Origin: Burkholderiales bacterium
GTDB taxonomy: Bacteria; Pseudomonadota; Gammaproteobacteria; Burkholderiales; SG8-41
Direction of reading: 5' to 3'
Assembly: GCA_019749945.1 (NCBI GenBank)
Contig: JAIEPF010000016.1
Span: forward strand, 131,352 to 195,351
DNA: 64,000 bases
Shown here: in pieces, positions 53,755 through 63,787 of the stretch
Layout: each line of letters opens with the position of its first letter
Numbering within the stretch: the stretch's first letter is position 1
Notes under the pieces: model-generated
The model's database searches: none
Told to the model about the DNA's origin: nothing
Seen by the model: only the letters and a program-made list of their open reading frames with translations
Made by a program: the position numbers and the translations under genes

Positions 53755-54741
53755 TCATGCTCCCTTGGTATTTTTGGAAATGCTCTTGAATTTTTCGCAG
53801 GCGCGAACCAGCGCCGCGCAGATGCCGGGTTCCCAGGCCGAATGTCCGGCATCGGGCACGATGATGTATTCCGCCTCCGGCCAGGCGCGGTGCAGGTCGT
53901 CGGCCGAGACGATGGGGCAGACCGCATCGTAACGGCCCTGCACGATGACGCCGGGAATGTTGCGGATGCGGCCGACATGGTCGAGCAGCGAATTGCGCGG
54001 CAGGAAAATGTCGTGCTTGAAATAATGCGCTTCGATGCGCGCCAGGCCCAGCGCCACCACGTCACCGGCAAAATAGGCCACGGTTTCCGGGCTCGGCAGC
54101 AGTGTCGAACAGGAGCCTTCGTAGGTGCTCCAGGCGCGTGCCGCCGGCATGTGCACCGCCGGATCGGGATCGGTCAGGCGGCGGTGGTAGGCGCTCAGCA
54201 GATCCTTGCGCTCGGCTTCCGGAATCGGCGCGGTGAAAGCCTGCCAGGCTTCGGGAAACAGGTTGCGCAGGCCGTAGAGGAACCAGTCGATTTCACTGTC
54301 GCGGCAGAGGAAAATGCCGCGCAGGATCAGCCCGCTGCAACGCTGCGGATGCGCTTCGGCATAGGCCAGCGCGAGGGTGCTGCCCCAAGAGCCGCCGAAC
54401 ACCAGCCAGCGCGCGATGCCGAGTTTTTCGCGCAGCTGTTCGATGTCGGCGATGAGCAGCGGCGTCGTGTTGTCGGTGATTTCACCCAGCGGCAATGAGC
54501 GGCCGGCGCCGCGCTGGTCGAATATGATGATGCGGTAATGCGCGGGATCAAAAAAGCGCCGGTGCGCGGGTGCGGCGCCGGCGCCCGGGCCGCCGTGCAG
54601 GAACAGCACCGGCGCACCGCGCGGATTGCCCGACTCCTCGTAATACATGCGATGCCGACCATCAAGGTCGAGCAGGCCTGTATTCCAGGGTTCAATTTCG
54701 GGATAGAGTTCGGCGCGCAGGCCGGGGGATACGTCGGGCAT
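53755..54741 (-). CDS. pip: Proline iminopeptidase
   Basis: Alpha/beta hydrolase (S33) that removes N-terminal proline. The 328-residue protein has the oxyanion region LFLHGGPGAG, FDQRGAGRSLP, the nucleophile elbow LVFGGSWGSTLALAYAE, Asp in IVQGRYDAVCPIVSADD and His in VPDAGHSAWEPG, completing the triad. Length is normal. Confidence 0.93.
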   Translation of the reverse strand: MPDVSPGLRAELYPEIEPWNTGLLDLDGRHRMYYEESGNPRGAPVLFLHGGPGAGAAPAHRRFFDPAHYRIIIFDQRGAGRSLPLGEITDNTTPLLIADIEQLREKLGIARWLVFGGSWGSTLALAYAEAHPQRCSGLILRGIFLCRDSEIDWFLYGLRNLFPEAWQAFTAPIPEAERKDLLSAYHRRLTDPDPAVHMPAARAWSTYEGSCSTLLPSPETVAYFAGDVVALGLARIEAHYFKHDIFLPRNSLLDHVGRIRNIPGVIVQGRYDAVCPIVSADDLHRAWPEAEYIIVPDAGHSAWEPGICAALVRACEKFKSISKNTKGA

Positions 54742-54890
54742 CTCGGGTCACGCGGTAAAAAAGCAGCGCAACGTTAGCACAAACGCCGGGCAGGGTGTGC
54801 CGGAGGGCGGCTGCAACCCGCCTCAAAAACTGCCGGCGTCCAGGCAGAGCAACGTAATCCTGACCAGCGCCGGTGTTTTTGGGACGGGTT

Positions 54891-55256
54891 CTACATCATG
54901 CTGACATGCGCGGCCACGACACGCCAGCCTTCGGGCAAACGCACCCAGCTCTGCATCTGCCGCCCGATGCGGCCGCCGCGGTCGAAGTGGAGGCTCGATG
55001 TTGCAAAATCGCGGCCGTAAGTGGTGATGACCTCGCGCAGCACCCTGCGCTCGAGTCCCGCAGAGGGCCGCGCCGCACGGAAACGGGCGATTTCCTCATG
55101 GCCGTAGAGCAGCTCGGTTGCGCCGTAGCGCACGGTGTGCGGGCTCTGCCAGAACAGCTCGTCCAGCACCGCCACATCGTTCGTGACCAGCGCCTTTTCG
55201 TAACGGTGGCAGGCCGCTGTTACTTCCGCCAGCACTTCCGGAATATTGATTTCCAC
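54891..55256 (-). CDS. HpxZ/AtzH-like (DUF3225) protein
   Basis: A 121-residue NTF2-fold protein: [60 protein letters not shown], then [20 protein letters not shown] and [12 protein letters not shown]. This is the DUF3225 pattern of HpxZ (oxalurate catabolism) and of AtzH, an amidase accessory in atrazine and biuret breakdown. No amidase gene lies nearby, so the pathway is open. Upstream of the Bug gene's 3' end on the same strand order. Confidence 0.85.
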   Translation of the reverse strand: MEINIPEVLAEVTAACHRYEKALVTNDVAVLDELFWQSPHTVRYGATELLYGHEEIARFRAARPSAGLERRVLREVITTYGRDFATSSLHFDRGGRIGRQMQSWVRLPEGWRVVAAHVSMM

Positions 55257-55299
55257 CGCTCCCCCTCAATCCTCAATCCTGAAACCACAATCCTGCCGT

Positions 55300-56268
55300 T
55301 CAGTCCGCGCGCGCCCCGGTCTCCTTGACCACCCTGGCCCATTTCGCGATGTCCTGCTTGACCACCGCGGTGAACTGCGCGGAATTACCATACATCATTT
55401 CGGCGCCGCGCTGCGACAGGCCGGCGCGCAATGTTTTGTTGTCGAGGAGTTTCTCGGTGTCGGTTTCGATTTTTCTGGCGATCGGCGCCGGCAGCCCTGT
55501 CGGCGCGAACAACCCGTACCACTGCGCGGCCTCGTAGCCGGGCAGGCCGCTTTCGGCGACCGTGGGCACTTCGGGCAGTGTCGGGTAGCGTTTGGCGGTG
55601 GTCACTGCCAGCATGCGCAGCTTGCCGGATTGCACCAGCGGCAGCGCGGAGACGATGATGTCGATCATGTATTGCGTGCGGCCGGCGATCAGATCCGGCA
55701 ATGCCGGGCCGCTGCCCTTGTATGGCACATGCACGGCATTGATGCCCGCAGTCATGTTGAACATCGCCGCGGCCAGGTGCGGCAGCGCGCCGTTGCCCGA
55801 GGACGCAAACGACAACTGGCCGGGTTTGGCTTTGCCCAGCGCAACCAGTTCCTTCACCGATTTCGCCGCCAGCCCGTTGGTGACCACCAGCAGCTGCGGT
55901 GACAGCGCGAACGAGGCCAGTGCCAACAGGTCCTTGCGCGGATCGTAATGGAGTTCGGGATAAACGCTGGGGGCGATGACCACGCCGGCGTTGACACCCA
56001 TCAGCAGGGTGTAGCCGTCAGCCGGACTTTTGGCGACCAGTCCGGTGCCGATGGTGGCGCCGGCGCCGCCGCGATTGTCGACCACCACGTTCTGCCCCCA
56101 CATTTCAGACAGCGCATGGGCCACCGTGCGGCCGACGTAATCGGAGGCGCCGCCCGGCGGAAACGGGATGATCATGCGCACCGGTTTGCTTGGATAGGCG
56201 GCCGATGCCAGTGGCATGCCGCTGAATACAGCCACGGCGATCAGGCGGGTGAGGGCATGCATGGGCAT
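55300..56268 (-). CDS. Bug-family (tripartite tricarboxylate) solute-binding protein
   Basis: Periplasmic binding protein. The 322-residue product has a signal peptide (LTRLIAVAVFSGMPLASAAY) and the family sequence YPSKPVRMIIPFPPGGASDY, DNRGGAGATIGTGLVAKSPA, DGYTLLMG, and VPYKGSGPALPDLIAGRTQY. Bug proteins are hugely expanded in betaproteobacteria and bind carboxylates or amino acids; the ligand here is not known, and no TctAB permease is adjacent. Confidence 0.9.
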   Translation of the reverse strand: MPMHALTRLIAVAVFSGMPLASAAYPSKPVRMIIPFPPGGASDYVGRTVAHALSEMWGQNVVVDNRGGAGATIGTGLVAKSPADGYTLLMGVNAGVVIAPSVYPELHYDPRKDLLALASFALSPQLLVVTNGLAAKSVKELVALGKAKPGQLSFASSGNGALPHLAAAMFNMTAGINAVHVPYKGSGPALPDLIAGRTQYMIDIIVSALPLVQSGKLRMLAVTTAKRYPTLPEVPTVAESGLPGYEAAQWYGLFAPTGLPAPIARKIETDTEKLLDNKTLRAGLSQRGAEMMYGNSAQFTAVVKQDIAKWARVVKETGARAD

Positions 56269-56507
56269 CTCCGGTCAATGTTTGATGTCCTGCGTCAGCA
56301 ATTCCTGTACCACTGCTGCGGCGGTGCACATGCGCCGCCGCAGCCTGCCGCACACGCATAAGCCGGCACCGTGCGGGTGCCCGCGCCCCGTTGCGGTGCG
56401 GGTGGCGACGGTGCTGAGCAACCGCAGGGCGGCGCAGGGGGCTACGGTATAATTCCGCTCCCGCAAAGCCACGCGGCCTGCGGCAGACTTCGAAAGGCTT
56501 TTCGCAA

Positions 56508-58805
56508 ATGCCCGATGAGCAACTCCGCAAAGCGGCGCTTGAATATCACCGGTTGCCGGTGCCGGGAAAAATCGCAGTCACTCCGACCAAGGGTCTGGTC
56601 AACCAGCGCGATCTGGCGCTCGCCTACACGCCCGGCGTGGCCAAGGTGTGCGAGGAAATCGCCGCCAATCCGGCGGACGCCAGTCTATATACCGCGCGCG
56701 GCAACCTGGTCGCGGTGATCACCAACGGCACCGCGGTGCTGGGCCTCGGCAACATCGGACCGCTGGCCTCGAAGCCGGTGATGGAAGGCAAGGCGGTGCT
56801 GTTCAAGAAGTTCGCCGGCATCGACGTCTTCGACATCGAGATCAACGAACCCGACCCGCTGAAGCTGGTCGACATCATCGCCGCGCTGGAGCCGACCTTC
56901 GGCGGCATCAACCTCGAGGACATCAAGGCGCCGGAGTGTTTCATCGTCGAGCGCGAGCTGCGCAAGCGCTGCAAGATCCCGGTGTTCCATGACGACCAGC
57001 ACGGCACCGCGATCATCGTCAGCGCCGCCTTCATCAATGGTCTCAAGGTCGTCGGCAAGGACATCTCGAAAATAAAACTCGTGGTCTCAGGGGCCGGAGC
57101 AGCGGCGCTGGCCTGCCTTGACCTGCTGGTGTCGCTGGGCCTGAAAAAGGAAAACATCACCGTCACCGACATCGTCGGCGTGGTCTACAAGGGCCGCACC
57201 GAACTGATGGATGACGAGAAGGCGCGTTATGCCATCGACACCAAGGCGCGTAAACTCGCCGACGTGATGGCCGGCGCCGACGCCTTCCTCGGTCTCTCGG
57301 CGGGCAAGGTGCTGAAACCGGAATGGGTCAAGCTGATGGCCGAGCGCCCGCTGATCCTGGCGCTGGCCAATCCGGAACCGGAAATCCTGCCCGAGCTGGT
57401 CAAGGAAGTACGGCCCGATGCGGTGATGGCGACCGGGCGTTCGGACTATCCGAACCAGGTCAACAACGTGCTCTGTTTCCCCTTCATTTTCCGCGGCGCG
57501 CTGGACGTCGGCGCGACCACCATCAACCGCGACATGGAAATTGCCGCGGTCAACGCGATTGCCGCGCTGGCCCAGGCCGAACAGTCCGACATCGTCGCGG
57601 CAGCCTACGGCGAGCAGGATCTCAAGTTCGGTCCCGACTACCTGATCCCGCGGCCCTTTGATCCGCGCCTGATCAGCACCGTCGCGCCCGCAGTGGCGAA
57701 AGCCGCCATGGACAGCGGGGTCGCGACGCGGCCGATCGCCGACTTCGACGCCTACGCGCAGCGCATGACCGAAGTGGTCTACCACTCCGGCCTGATCATG
57801 AAACCGGTGATCGCGGCCGCGAAAAAATCACCCAAAAGGGTGGTCTATGCCGAGGGTGAACAGGAGGTGGTGCTGCGCGCGGTGCAGGTGGCGGTGGACG
57901 AGGGCATCGTGCGGCCGATCCTGATCGGCCGGCCGGAAGTCATCAAGATGCGTATCGAGCGCCTGGGCCTGCGCCTGCAGCGCGACCGTGATTTCACGCT
58001 GATCGATCCCAGCAACGATCCGCGCTACCGCGAGTACTGGACCGAATACCAGCGCCTCGGCGAACGCCGCGGCGTGACGCCGGACATCGCCAAACTCGAC
58101 ATGCGCCGCCGCACCACGCTGATCGGCGCGATGATGATGCGCCTGGGTGCAGCTGACGCCATGCTCTGCGGCCTGCTCGGCCGTTATGACAGCCACCTGC
58201 GTTTCGTCGATCTGGTGATCGGCAAACGCCCCGGCGTGCAGCACTTCGCCGCGATGAACATGGTGATGCTGCCCGGCCGCACCGTGTTCATCTGCGACAC
58301 CTATGTCAATTTCGATCCCACGGTCGAGCAGATTGCCGAATCAACGGTGCTCGCCGCCGAGGAAATCAGCCGTTTCGGCCTGGTGCCCAAAGTGGCGCTG
58401 CTGTCGCATTCGAGTTTTGGTTCGGCGGATTCGCCGACCTCGCGCAAGATGCGCGCCGCACTGGCGCTGATCCGCGAACGCGCGCCCAATCTCGAAGTCG
58501 AGGGCGAGATGCACGGCGACGCGGCGCTGTCGGAAGAAATCCGCAACAAGGCCTTCCCCAATGCACGGCTGAAAGGCCAGGCCAATCTGCTGATCATGCC
58601 GACACTGGATGCCGCCAACATCGCGTTCAATCTGTTGAAGACCGCATCGGGCGACGGCATCACCGTCGGGCCGATCCTGCTCGGCGCCGCCAAGCCGGTG
58701 CATGTGCTGACCACCAGCGCGACGGTGCGCCGCATCGTCAACATGACGGCGCTGACCGTGGCCGATGCCAACGCGCAGCGCGGCGAACAGCGCCCGCTGC
58801 TGTGA
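56508..58805 (+). CDS. maeB: NADP-dependent malic enzyme (malic enzyme-phosphotransacetylase fusion)
   Basis: Decarboxylates malate to pyruvate with NADPH formation. The 765-residue protein has the malic domain ([60 protein letters not shown], then the NAD-binding part) and a C-terminal phosphate acetyltransferase-like domain (from about residue 430) that in MaeB is regulatory and binds acetyl-CoA rather than catalysing. Length matches E. coli MaeB (759). Together with fumC next door it forms a C4 to C3 anaplerotic pair. Confidence 0.95.
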   Translation: MPDEQLRKAALEYHRLPVPGKIAVTPTKGLVNQRDLALAYTPGVAKVCEEIAANPADASLYTARGNLVAVITNGTAVLGLGNIGPLASKPVMEGKAVLFKKFAGIDVFDIEINEPDPLKLVDIIAALEPTFGGINLEDIKAPECFIVERELRKRCKIPVFHDDQHGTAIIVSAAFINGLKVVGKDISKIKLVVSGAGAAALACLDLLVSLGLKKENITVTDIVGVVYKGRTELMDDEKARYAIDTKARKLADVMAGADAFLGLSAGKVLKPEWVKLMAERPLILALANPEPEILPELVKEVRPDAVMATGRSDYPNQVNNVLCFPFIFRGALDVGATTINRDMEIAAVNAIAALAQAEQSDIVAAAYGEQDLKFGPDYLIPRPFDPRLISTVAPAVAKAAMDSGVATRPIADFDAYAQRMTEVVYHSGLIMKPVIAAAKKSPKRVVYAEGEQEVVLRAVQVAVDEGIVRPILIGRPEVIKMRIERLGLRLQRDRDFTLIDPSNDPRYREYWTEYQRLGERRGVTPDIAKLDMRRRTTLIGAMMMRLGAADAMLCGLLGRYDSHLRFVDLVIGKRPGVQHFAAMNMVMLPGRTVFICDTYVNFDPTVEQIAESTVLAAEEISRFGLVPKVALLSHSSFGSADSPTSRKMRAALALIRERAPNLEVEGEMHGDAALSEEIRNKAFPNARLKGQANLLIMPTLDAANIAFNLLKTASGDGITVGPILLGAAKPVHVLTTSATVRRIVNMTALTVADANAQRGEQRPLL

Positions 58806-58851
58806 ATGTTGTAAATATCTGATTTTATTGACAATTTTATAACCGATTACC

Positions 58852-60264
58852 ATGACCAAATTCCGCACCGAACACGACACGATGGGCCCGATCGAAGTGC
58901 CCGACCACAGGCTGTGGGGCGCGCAAACCCAGCGCAGCCTGCATCACTTTCATTTCCCCGGCGAGACCATGCCGATGGCGGTGGTGCACGCGCAGGTGCT
59001 GGTGAAAAAGGCCGCGGCGCTGACCAACATGGCGCTGGGCGTGCTCGACAAAAAAAAGGGTGCCGCCATCGTCAAGGCCGCCGATGAGGCGCTGAGCGGA
59101 CAATGGGATGAACATTTTCCGCTGGTGGTGTGGCAGACCGGCTCCGGCACCCAGACCAATATGAACGTCAATGAAGTGCTGGCGAACCGCGCTTCGGAAA
59201 TCCTCGGCGGCAAACGCGGCGCCGCGCGCCTGGTGCACGAGAACGACGACGTCAACAAGGGCCAGTCCTCGAACGACACCTTTCCCACGGCGATGCATGT
59301 CGCGGCGGTGATCGCGCTGCAAAAGGATCTGAAACCCGCGGTGAAAAAGCTGCGCAACACGCTGGACAAAAAATCCCGCGCCTTCATGCACATCGTCAAG
59401 ATCGGCCGCACCCATCTGCAGGATGCGACGCCGCTGACGCTGGGCCAGGAATTTTCGGGTTACGTGTCACAGCTCGACCACAGCCTGAAACATGTCGAGG
59501 CTTCACTGCCGCATCTCTGTGAACTGGCTTTGGGCGGTACTGCGGTCGGTACAGGTTTGAATGCGCATCCGAAATTCGCCAAGGACGTGGCAGGGCAGTT
59601 GAAAAAATTGACGGGTCTTCCATTTGTCACGGCGCCCAACAAGTTCGAAGCCTTGGGCTCCTGCGACGGCGTGGTCGCCGCCCACGGCGCACTGAAAACG
59701 CTGGCGGCCGCGCTGATGAAAATCGCCAATGACATCCGCTGGCTGGCCAGCGGCCCGCGCTGCGGCATCGGCGAACTCTCCATCCCGGAAAACGAGCCGG
59801 GCTCCTCGATCATGCCGGGCAAGGTCAATCCGACGCAGTCGGAATCGATGACCATGGCCTGCTGCCAGGTGTTCGGCAACGACGTCGCGATCAACGTCGG
59901 CGGCTCGATGGGCAATTTTGAATTGAACGTGTTCCGCCCCATGGTGATCCGCAATTTCCTGCACAGCGTGCACCTGCTGGCGCATGCCTGCGAAAACTTC
60001 GACGAACACTGCGCGGTCGGCATCGAACCCAACCGCGGCCGTATCGACCAGCTGATGCGCGAATCCCTGATGCTGGTGACCGCGCTGAACCCGTACATCG
60101 GTTACGCCAAGGCCGCCGCAATCGCCAAGAACGCGCACAAGAAAGGCCTGACTCTGAAGGAATCCGCGATCCAGCTGGGCCACCTGACTTCTGCGCAGTT
60201 TGACCAGTGGGTCAAGCCGGAGAGCATGGTGGGGATCAAGATCAAGGTCGCGAAGAAGAAGTAA
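58852..60264 (+). CDS. fumC: Class II fumarate hydratase
   Basis: Iron-independent fumarase of the TCA cycle that hydrates fumarate to malate. The 470-residue protein begins [20 protein letters not shown], has [57 protein letters not shown] and the superfamily signature [16 protein letters not shown]. Lies 46 bp after maeB; the gap is AT-rich (58805-58851). Confidence 0.96.
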   Translation: MTKFRTEHDTMGPIEVPDHRLWGAQTQRSLHHFHFPGETMPMAVVHAQVLVKKAAALTNMALGVLDKKKGAAIVKAADEALSGQWDEHFPLVVWQTGSGTQTNMNVNEVLANRASEILGGKRGAARLVHENDDVNKGQSSNDTFPTAMHVAAVIALQKDLKPAVKKLRNTLDKKSRAFMHIVKIGRTHLQDATPLTLGQEFSGYVSQLDHSLKHVEASLPHLCELALGGTAVGTGLNAHPKFAKDVAGQLKKLTGLPFVTAPNKFEALGSCDGVVAAHGALKTLAAALMKIANDIRWLASGPRCGIGELSIPENEPGSSIMPGKVNPTQSESMTMACCQVFGNDVAINVGGSMGNFELNVFRPMVIRNFLHSVHLLAHACENFDEHCAVGIEPNRGRIDQLMRESLMLVTALNPYIGYAKAAAIAKNAHKKGLTLKESAIQLGHLTSAQFDQWVKPESMVGIKIKVAKKK

Positions 60265-60289
60265 TTTCCGGTTTCAGCCGTTCAAGTAA

Positions 60290-60327
60290 AAAACGCCTGC
60301 CGGCGCGAGCCGGCGGGCGTTTTGTTT
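60290..60327 (+). terminator. Intrinsic terminator after fumC
   Basis: AAAACGCCTGCCGGC and GCCGGCGGGCGTTTT form a 15-bp stem with one G-T pair and a GCGA loop, followed by GTTT. A strong terminator. Confidence 0.88.
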
Positions 60328-60409
60328 GGCGCTGAACGGCGAGTGGCCCGCAAGCAGCGCGCCCCGAAGGCAGTCACCTTGGGTGGTAGCGGATTACGGG
60401 CTACGCTTG

Positions 60410-61285
60410 CTACTTACATGGATTCCTAAATGGGTCCCTGTGCACAAAGGACGTGCGAGTCACGCAAGCCAGCTTGAATTCGACGGAGCTTGATTCTCTA
60501 ACCACATCAACGATGGCAAACACGAGCTGATCGCCTTTGACATTCACTTCATATTGCGAAGGCAATAGGTGATCCTGTTCCACCGTGAATGTAGCTACAG
60601 AAGCCCCCTGCAAGTGACCAACGGCGCGAACGACTTCCGGCTGATTTTTTACGTATTCAACGACTTGCCGTATTTCAACAGCAATGACTCTCGGCGCTTC
60701 GGAAGGATGGATCAGCACTTTTAAACATGTGCGCGCCCTCATTGATGCGCGTTCCTGTTCGAGATCACTCGCGACCGCACGAGCTTGCTGCTCGATCTCT
60801 TCGCGCTGAGCAGCAATTCGCGCGCGCAGATCGTCTAAATGACGATAGACCTGCACCTTCTTCTCGACTGGATCGGCAATTTCACTGTCCCATGCCTGTA
60901 CCCGAGCCAGGATTCCCTCAAATCTCCGAATGTCTTGGAGTGCGTAGTTAGTGATCGGGCCTGCGGTCCGCCGCCGTATGTTTGTTAGCAGCGACTCGTT
61001 TGAAATTGCGAAGTCATACCAACCTCGCAGTCGCGCCACCCAATCCCAAAATACAGCTTCATCTTTTCGGCCCTGATCGAAGAGAACTCCAGCGGCGTAG
61101 ATAAGGTGCAGCCGTTCCTTTAGTGAGTTCGGCGATTTCAGGATCTCTTCGGCAGCCGCAAGGGCAATTTCGTTGTCGCACGCCTTTGTGCGCTGTGCGG
61201 CGGGTACACTGTTCTGCCCGAAGGCGGAGCCGCAAAAGAAGGCCAACGCGAAGATACTGCAGAGTTTTCTCAGTTTGTTTGTCAT
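60410..61285 (-). CDS. Unknown exported coiled-coil protein
   Basis: A 291-residue protein with a signal peptide (MTNKLRKLCSIFALAFFCGS, AFG), a helical central part (LKERLHLIYAAGVLFDQGRK, VFWDWVARLRGWYDFAISNE), a coiled coil (about residues 145-185, LRARIAAQREEIEQQARAVA) and a beta-rich end (VATFTVEQDHLLPSQYEVNV). I do not recognise the family. The DNA is visibly lower in GC than its neighbours, pointing to transfer. The ATG at 61285 opens the signal peptide; the frame runs to 61312. Confidence 0.65.
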   Translation of the reverse strand: MTNKLRKLCSIFALAFFCGSAFGQNSVPAAQRTKACDNEIALAAAEEILKSPNSLKERLHLIYAAGVLFDQGRKDEAVFWDWVARLRGWYDFAISNESLLTNIRRRTAGPITNYALQDIRRFEGILARVQAWDSEIADPVEKKVQVYRHLDDLRARIAAQREEIEQQARAVASDLEQERASMRARTCLKVLIHPSEAPRVIAVEIRQVVEYVKNQPEVVRAVGHLQGASVATFTVEQDHLLPSQYEVNVKGDQLVFAIVDVVRESSSVEFKLACVTRTSFVHRDPFRNPCK

Positions 61286-61630
61286 ATATACTACCAATAC
61301 GGGTCGGACCACGCTAACTATATATATCCAAAGAGTTTCCTGCTAGAAATGGGGCATTTTTCGCCCTTAGAACGCTATTTTCGATTGTCAAAACGCACTT
61401 CTACGTTTATCTATTTCTTGTCAGCTAGAATTTAACGCGGTCTTTTTGTCATCAAATTACGCCCTTAAGCCTGCCAAACCAGCCTATTTCTCGGTACTTT
61501 GTATTGCTGATCAATGCGTTGCGCTGGTCCGACCCAGACTCGGCGTTGCGTCCGGTCAGACTGTCCGACCCAGACTCGGACTCGGTCTGATTCTGTAGTA
61601 ATCCGCATCGCTCCCCAGGGGCTGCGCCGG
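61286..61630. other. AT-rich non-coding gap with a short direct repeat
   Basis: No convincing gene. Two short frames (61452-61722) on the minus strand translate to low-complexity S/G/D repeats and look spurious. The stretch 61321-61440 is unusually AT-rich for the region. Confidence 0.4.
61528..61580 (+). repeat. 17-bp direct repeat (two copies)
   Basis: GTCCGACCCAGACTCGG occurs at 61528-61544 and 61564-61580, 36 bp apart, with partial copies (GACTCGG, TCGGTCTGA) continuing to about 61590. A minisatellite-like or recombination remnant in an intergenic gap. Confidence 0.6.
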
Positions 61631-62230
61631 TTACTTTTGATCCAGCGTTTTCTGCATGAACCATTGAACCGCTTTTTCCTGATATTCCGAGATAAACCCT
61701 TCCTTGCAAGCGTTGTAATCAAGCGGGTCTGAAAAATCGATCCCGGCTATTTCGAGCTTCAACTTTTCATAAGCCGTCCTGGCTTCGTGGTGAGCCAGCA
61801 GGTAGTCTCGAAAAGCGATGTGCCGGATCCAGTGATACGAGCCCCTCTCAATGACATGGATGTTGGCGACCGTGTCGTAATCGACGCCGAATCGCAGACG
61901 GTCTTTTGTGGTGATGATGCCGGGGAGCGGCGTATTTGAAACGGGGGTTAACTTCACAAAAAAACGCCGGTAAGGCATGCCGGGGGTGAACTTCTCGACA
62001 TACGCATAACCCGCGGCGATGATCGGTTCAATTGTTTCATCGAGTCCCTGTGGGCCATTTACACCAACAAGTATGTCTATGACGGGTTTGGCGGCAATGC
62101 TGCATAGTGATGTGCTGCCGATGTGGTCGATTGAAACCCGCAAATGCCCTATCGCAGATGCAATGACTGATTTATGCCGGTTGAAGTCGTTCTTCCATGA
62201 CGACGTGTAGGGCTCGATTTTTACCTTCAT
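61631..62230 (-). CDS. GrpB/UPF0157 family protein
   Basis: A 199-residue protein with the GrpB nucleotidyltransferase-like fold: VKIEPYTSSWKNDFNRHKSV, RVSIDHIGSTSLCSIAAKPV, IDILVGVNG, PYRRFFVKLT, and IRHIAFRDYLLAHHEARTAY. The HIGSTS and D-x-D-like IDILV recall nucleotidyltransferases. Exact activity is unproven. In an accessory cluster with a GNAT gene upstream. Confidence 0.88.
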   Translation of the reverse strand: MKVKIEPYTSSWKNDFNRHKSVIASAIGHLRVSIDHIGSTSLCSIAAKPVIDILVGVNGPQGLDETIEPIIAAGYAYVEKFTPGMPYRRFFVKLTPVSNTPLPGIITTKDRLRFGVDYDTVANIHVIERGSYHWIRHIAFRDYLLAHHEARTAYEKLKLEIAGIDFSDPLDYNACKEGFISEYQEKAVQWFMQKTLDQK

Positions 62231-62271
62231 TTCTGAACCGTCGGTTGGTCTGTGGGGACCGGTTCAACTGG

Positions 62272-62742
62272 TCAATTTGAGCAGCCCTGAACCAGGGCGC
62301 TTGTCTTGCGCAGGGTATTTATTTTTTCCATAAGCAAGTACGGTCCATCCGGCCCCATCTCTTCCCGTGCAACTTTCCAGCCCTGGGATTGGTAGAACTG
62401 CACGGCGTTGACGTTGGCCTTCAGGCATTTGAGTGATGGTGTCCTGGAGAAATATTTGTTGCAAGCCGCCAATAGCGCGCGGCCCACCCCTTTTCGCATG
62501 AATGATGGATGAACAAATAGGTTGTGCAAAAAGCTGTCCGGCACCCAGATCGAAGCGAAACCGATGATTTCCGCATTGGCGACGGCAACCAGAATGTGCT
62601 CGCCTTCCGTATGCGAGTCAAAGTCGGCGGGTTTGCACGGTCGGGTGGTGTTCCAGGTGAAAGCCGCCTTGCGAGACTCGAGGTATAAATGACGGAGAGT
62701 GTCTCTATCGGGCTCTTCAAACTCTCGAATGAGGATATGCAT
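62272..62742 (-). CDS. GNAT family N-acetyltransferase
   Basis: A 156-residue acetyl-CoA-dependent transferase: ILIREFEEPDRDTLRHLYLE at the N terminus, LVAVANAEIIGFASIW, NLFVHPSFMRKGVGRALLAA (acetyl-CoA loop R/Q-x-x-G-x-G/A) and NAVQFYQSQGWKVAREEM. Substrate unknown. Divergence from housekeeping neighbours suggests an accessory gene. Confidence 0.88.
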   Translation of the reverse strand: MHILIREFEEPDRDTLRHLYLESRKAAFTWNTTRPCKPADFDSHTEGEHILVAVANAEIIGFASIWVPDSFLHNLFVHPSFMRKGVGRALLAACNKYFSRTPSLKCLKANVNAVQFYQSQGWKVAREEMGPDGPYLLMEKINTLRKTSALVQGCSN

Positions 62743-62835
62743 TGCGATGCTAAACGCCGACGGTAACAGGCTCTCCGGAATTAATTTATTGTTTTAACGC
62801 CATACCCGGTAACTGGACGGCCATCTTCAGGATAC

Positions 62836-63342
62836 TCATCCACCGGACCCGGCGGAAGCGACCACCCGGATGTTGAAACCCTCCTGTTCCGTCGGCGGCT
62901 GGAAATGACCGGTCACTTGCCGGAACATGGCCTCGGTGTCGAATCGAGCGCGGGCCGGATCGGCCGAAGCTCGCGCGGCAACCTGCCGGATGCAGGTGGC
63001 ATCATCGACGTCAAGGTAGATCAGCAGGTGATCCATGCCATCGGGCTCAAAGATTTCCCTGAACCAGTTCCTTTGTGTGACGGTATTGGCCGGGAAATCC
63101 ATGACCACCGGCAAGCCGGACTTGAGAATGTCGCGGACATGCGCGCCCAGCACCGGCTTCAACCGGCGCGAGTATTTGATGTAATCCGCGAGCCCATGGA
63201 TCTCACCGGGAAAAAGCGCGGCGAGCCATTCATCCTCGGACAGGAGCAACGCATTCATGTCCTTGGCCATGCGCCTTGCAAGGGTTGATTTTCCGGCGCC
63301 CATCTTGCCGCAAAAAAATACCAGTACCGGTTTTTCGTTCAT
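62836..63342 (-). CDS. P-loop kinase-like ATPase (AAA_33 type)
   Basis: A 168-residue predicted small-molecule kinase: Walker A FFCGKMGAGKSTLARRMAKD, then LLLSEDEWLAALFPG, VVMDFPANTVTQRNWFREIF and LIYLDVDDATCIRQVAARA. The fold is shared by zeta toxins, chloramphenicol phosphotransferase and related kinases; the substrate cannot be inferred. No antitoxin gene is evident next to it. Confidence 0.82.
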   Translation of the reverse strand: MNEKPVLVFFCGKMGAGKSTLARRMAKDMNALLLSEDEWLAALFPGEIHGLADYIKYSRRLKPVLGAHVRDILKSGLPVVMDFPANTVTQRNWFREIFEPDGMDHLLIYLDVDDATCIRQVAARASADPARARFDTEAMFRQVTGHFQPPTEQEGFNIRVVASAGSGG

Positions 63343-63439
63343 TGCTGAAATGCCAATTAAAGGGTTATCCCATGCGGTTCAAAAGGATGGAGGGCTGATT
63401 TTAATGGTCGTGGCTGACGCAGACCGGGCGTATCGTGCA

Positions 63440-63787
63440 CTAACGTTTTGTTGAGAGGCGGGAGGCTGCCGCAATTGGGCGCGGCGTCCTGCTTCCGGTG
63501 CGCCGGCTCGAACTTGAGCCGGGGCGCCTGCCATCGCCGGCCATCAACGCTTCGACCTGGAGCAGGAGGTCAAGCCTTTCTGTTTTGGCCACCGCCTGCC
63601 AGGAGCGCCTGGTCAGCGCGCCTTCCAGCGCCCACAGCAAATTGAGGGATGCGCCGACGCCGCAGCGTTTCACCATGACATAGGCCCGGGCGGCGCCGAG
63701 GCTGCGCAGCTGTTCTTCCGTGGTGATGCCGGCGCGACGCAGCATGGCCTCTGATTTGGGTCCAAGATTCGCGAGCTTTGTGTTCAT
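63440..63787 (-). CDS. TfoX C-terminal domain protein
   Basis: A 115-residue protein consisting of the TfoX/Sxy C-terminal domain (LANLGPKSEAMLRRAGITTE, EQLRSLGAARAYVMVKRCGV, ASLNLLWALEGALTRRSWQA) without the N-terminal TfoX domain of competence regulators. After about residue 80 an Arg/Ser-rich tail (GDGRRPGSSSSRRTGSRTPR) replaces the normal end, which suggests a frameshift or a degenerate 3' end. Stand-alone C-domain proteins are common and uncharacterised. Confidence 0.82.
   Translation of the reverse strand: MNTKLANLGPKSEAMLRRAGITTEEQLRSLGAARAYVMVKRCGVGASLNLLWALEGALTRRSWQAVAKTERLDLLLQVEALMAGDGRRPGSSSSRRTGSRTPRPIAAASRLSTKR

Noticed and set aside
60385..60412. Possible half REP (GGATTACGGGCTACG)
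   Set aside because: Only one arm resembles a REP; no pairing partner was found nearby.
61452..61722. Two 85-codon minus-strand frames over the direct repeat
   Set aside because: Both consist of repeat-derived S/G/D-rich sequence, lack ribosome binding sites and overlap each other.
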